A program made the position numbers and the translations under genes. From Setophaga petechia (taxonomy: Eukaryota > Chordata > Aves > Passeriformes > Parulidae): a stretch of 64,000 nt of DNA. The notes under the pieces were generated by a model, which saw nothing but the letters and a program-made list of their open reading frames with translations, was not told where the DNA came from and did not search any database. Shown here in pieces: positions 37,556 through 64,000 of the stretch; positions within the stretch are counted from its first letter, which is position 1; the number at the start of each line of letters is the position of its first letter. The DNA lies in the NCBI GenBank assembly GCA_024362935.1, contig JANCRA010000025.1, forward strand, positions 6,784,936 to 6,848,935, written 5' to 3'.

Positions 37556-39787
37556 TCATCATATTTTCACTATAGCTCAGTCCTTCCTATCTGAGAACTC
37601 CTTTAAAGCAACATCTTCCTTTACACTCCACACCTTGACCATGGGAAACTGTTTTTATACACTGGGATGTGGGAAGACAACTCTCCACATCCCACAATTG
37701 CACTTGAGGCTCTTGTAGAAGATACCCACTCTTGGGAGATTGCCATGAAGGAAAGACAGCCACCAAGAGTACTGCTTGCTTACCTGAATGTTCCCCCATC
37801 CCTTGCCAAGGTATATGTAAGATTACATGTATTAGCTAGGGAGATCTTCTATTACCTTGGCAAAAATCTGATGGTATTCACCAACATGAATCAAACCAGG
37901 CTTGAGCTGCCCATTGCTAAAGGTAAACACAGCTGCCAGTAGAAGTAACTTGAAAGCTCAAAGAGAATTACAGAAGAGCTTGCACATCAGATAAAAGCAA
38001 TACCGGGGTTATATCCAGAACAATCTGGACTCGGGGAGCACCCAAGGAAGAGAATTCAGAATGGACATGCACCAAGTCAGCTGGAGAGTTAGTACCATAC
38101 CCTGTCCTGATCATTATTAACACTGGTGTAAAGCTGTGGAATCTAAAGGCTATGGTAGATCCTGGATCTGTACAGGTGAGAGCAAAATCCATCCCACTAA
38201 CATTAAGTTACATGACTTTCTTATGAAGGAATGATGGACACTGCACGTTCATGTGTGCTTGACACTACAAACAGGTATGAATCCCTTGCTAAACGCAAAA
38301 TGAGCTGAGTTTTTTTTTTCCCCTATAATGTTGCAGAAAGAGCAAAGCAGGAGTAGGAGTTCAGTGGATAGTTTGTTTGGCAAACTCGTTATAAAAACCC
38401 AACAATTTAAATCTGTCATGTTACTAACAAAATTGAACCTGAGCTCTTCAGCTTGACATGATTTAAAACACAGACTGCAGATTTATTGAGAAGTAAGACT
38501 TCTGAATGTTCTTATGACAAGCTGATTGTAGAAGTTACGTATTTTCCTTCCTTAAAGGGTTTCAAAAAGGAAAGACAACAATTATTTTAATTGATAGTCA
38601 ATCACTACCTCTGAGTTTGCCATATTTCACTCAAGGATATTACAGTAAAAATTTTATGGAAGTCATTTGTGTCTATGTATAAAAACTCTTAGAGGAATGG
38701 AAGTTCATAAGGAACTTAATATTGTAAAGCCAGAGAGTCCTTATACCCAGGAACAGAAAACAAGTAATGTTAGTTCGTGAAATTTCAGATTTGCAAGCTC
38801 AGATTTCATACTAAATTTTTATAAACCAGGCTCCACTTTAAAACAAGAATCCTTGAAGATTTTTTTTTCATAAATAAGCATTACAATACCTAATCTTCTA
38901 CAAAAATTTAAAAACTTAAGTTCAAATTGTTCTTTTGCTCCAATAACCATAATAGCAAAAATACACATTCCCAGAAGGTTACTAGAATCTGTTGCTTTTC
39001 TCAAACCACATACTGCATTTGAGCAACAAACTACTGCACTCTTAAAAGCTAACAGTGATAGGACACTGAAGAAAAGCGACTACTTGTTTAAACACAACTG
39101 GAATTCATTTGTCCATTGCATGCCACTTACATTACTGCTAATTTTTTGATGCATAAAAATATCAAGATCATTAAGTGTCAGCTATTAAAACAAATCACTG
39201 AACAGTATTTTTCAATTTAGGACTGTGTTTAATTTCAAATAGAAAACATGCTTTTTAAAAAATAAATTATTCACTAATAAGAACCCAGTATCATGAAATC
39301 AAAGCAATAATCAAGTATTGTACATTTTTAATACTGTACATATATTATATATAGTTTTCTCATATTTTAGGTATTTATTTCTACATTGAAAATCATTAGA
39401 TTGTTTCCTTGATAAATTGAAACCTTAAAAGCCAATATACCTGTGAAAGCAATTTGCATTACTTTAATTAAAAAGATACAAGTGAATACAACATATGTAC
39501 AGAACTGTGGAAATCAATCTATAAACTACATACATTGAACCAAACTGTCCCTGCATATTTAAGTACAGATCTATTTTGGCAATGTGGAGGTATATCTTTT
39601 ATCCTGTTGCAAGTCCTAACATGTAAGTAGGAGGCTTCAAATATTTGCATTCTTAAATGTTAACTGAAGAGCAACTGGATTTTAAAAAATTGCATTAAAA
39701 CGAACAAGTAGTACAGTAAAGTTAGTAAGTATTTTAATAGCATTCACATTTTTTTAAAAAGTCTCTGAAATGGACCTGTACATCACT
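37556..39787. other. Intergenic DNA downstream of FGD4
   Basis: No recognised gene. The frame at 37,667-37,942 (+) has no family match that I know. Near 38,085-38,180 (+) a short frame reads AMVDPGS, weakly like a retroviral aspartic protease, without support on either side. From about 38.7 kb upward the sequence becomes AT-rich and may be FGD4 3' UTR if a poly(A) site beyond 39,788 is used (another TTTATT at 39,374-39,379). Confidence 0.5.
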
Positions 39788-39991
39788 TTTATTGACAGAA
39801 CATAAATATAAGAAAAAGATCCCTAAAAAGACCAAAATTCTTTCCCAAACATAAAGTGCCAAGATGTGTATGGTAGTAAGAAGTTTCTTTTTCTTTTTTT
39901 TTTTTTCCTTGATTGAACAGAGAAAGGTTAACACAAAGGTTAACCACAATTTCAACTAAAATTTTTTTTAAATGCCATGTGTTCCTGTGCT
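39788..39991 (-). other. FGD4: FGD4 proximal 3' UTR
   Basis: Sequence after the FGD4 stop to the first AATAAA on the minus strand (TTTATT at 39,788-39,793 on the plus strand). Longer 3' UTR forms using later signals are possible; mammalian FGD4 has a long 3' UTR. Confidence 0.45.

Positions 39992-64000
<24,009 letters not shown>

Overview
The window is vertebrate nuclear DNA, most likely from a bird and possibly a songbird. It holds two large intron-rich genes with GT-AG introns, a single CpG island, several CR1 LINE fragments (the dominant avian retroposon) and LTR fragments resembling avian endogenous retroviruses. No bacterial operons, CRISPR arrays, tRNA or rRNA genes were seen. The species is an inference; no database was searched.

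Both genes lie on the minus strand, head to tail: FGD4 (upstream, high coordinates), then DNM1L (downstream, low coordinates). This is the FGD4-DNM1L order known from tetrapods, for example human 12p11. Both are cut by the window edges.

1-25,091: 5' two thirds of DNM1L (DRP1, the mitochondrial and peroxisomal fission GTPase). Twelve constitutive coding exons (codons 1-482) were placed by homology and splice sites, with every phase joining. A thirteenth, alternatively used 39-nt exon (the A-insert) lies at 8,555-8,593. The last part of the protein is beyond position 1. Introns 1 and 2 are long (11.1 and 6.3 kb) and carry two short CR1 3' ends.

24,480-25,375: CpG-island promoter and 5' UTR of DNM1L, with a ZNF143/SBS-like element, a GC box and a (CGC)n tract. 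It is followed immediately by an inverted CR1 end and an LTR.

26,196-39,787: AT-rich intergenic DNA between FGD4 and DNM1L. It holds a CR1 copy at 36,490-37,555 with an internal 41-bp tandem expansion, simple repeats, and an isolated exon-like segment near 30.2-30.3 kb.

39,788-64,000: FGD4 (frabin), the Cdc42-specific RhoGEF with DH, PH, FYVE and PH domains. Fourteen coding exons (691 codons, through the stop) are resolved; the first is cut at position 64,000. A 21-nt in-frame candidate microexon lies 80 bp upstream of the first DH exon. FGD4 introns hold a CR1 broken by an LTR-like insertion, a second LTR with TATA and AATAAA motifs, tandem duplications, a hairpin-forming inverted repeat and a poly-G tract.

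The two proteins act separately (mitochondrial division; actin and Cdc42 signalling, myelination). Their adjacency is a conserved chromosomal arrangement, not an operon. I see no wholly new biological system. The points most worth checking are the two small alternative exons, the FGD4-intron LTR, the CR1-derived minisatellite and the unexplained exon-like segment.
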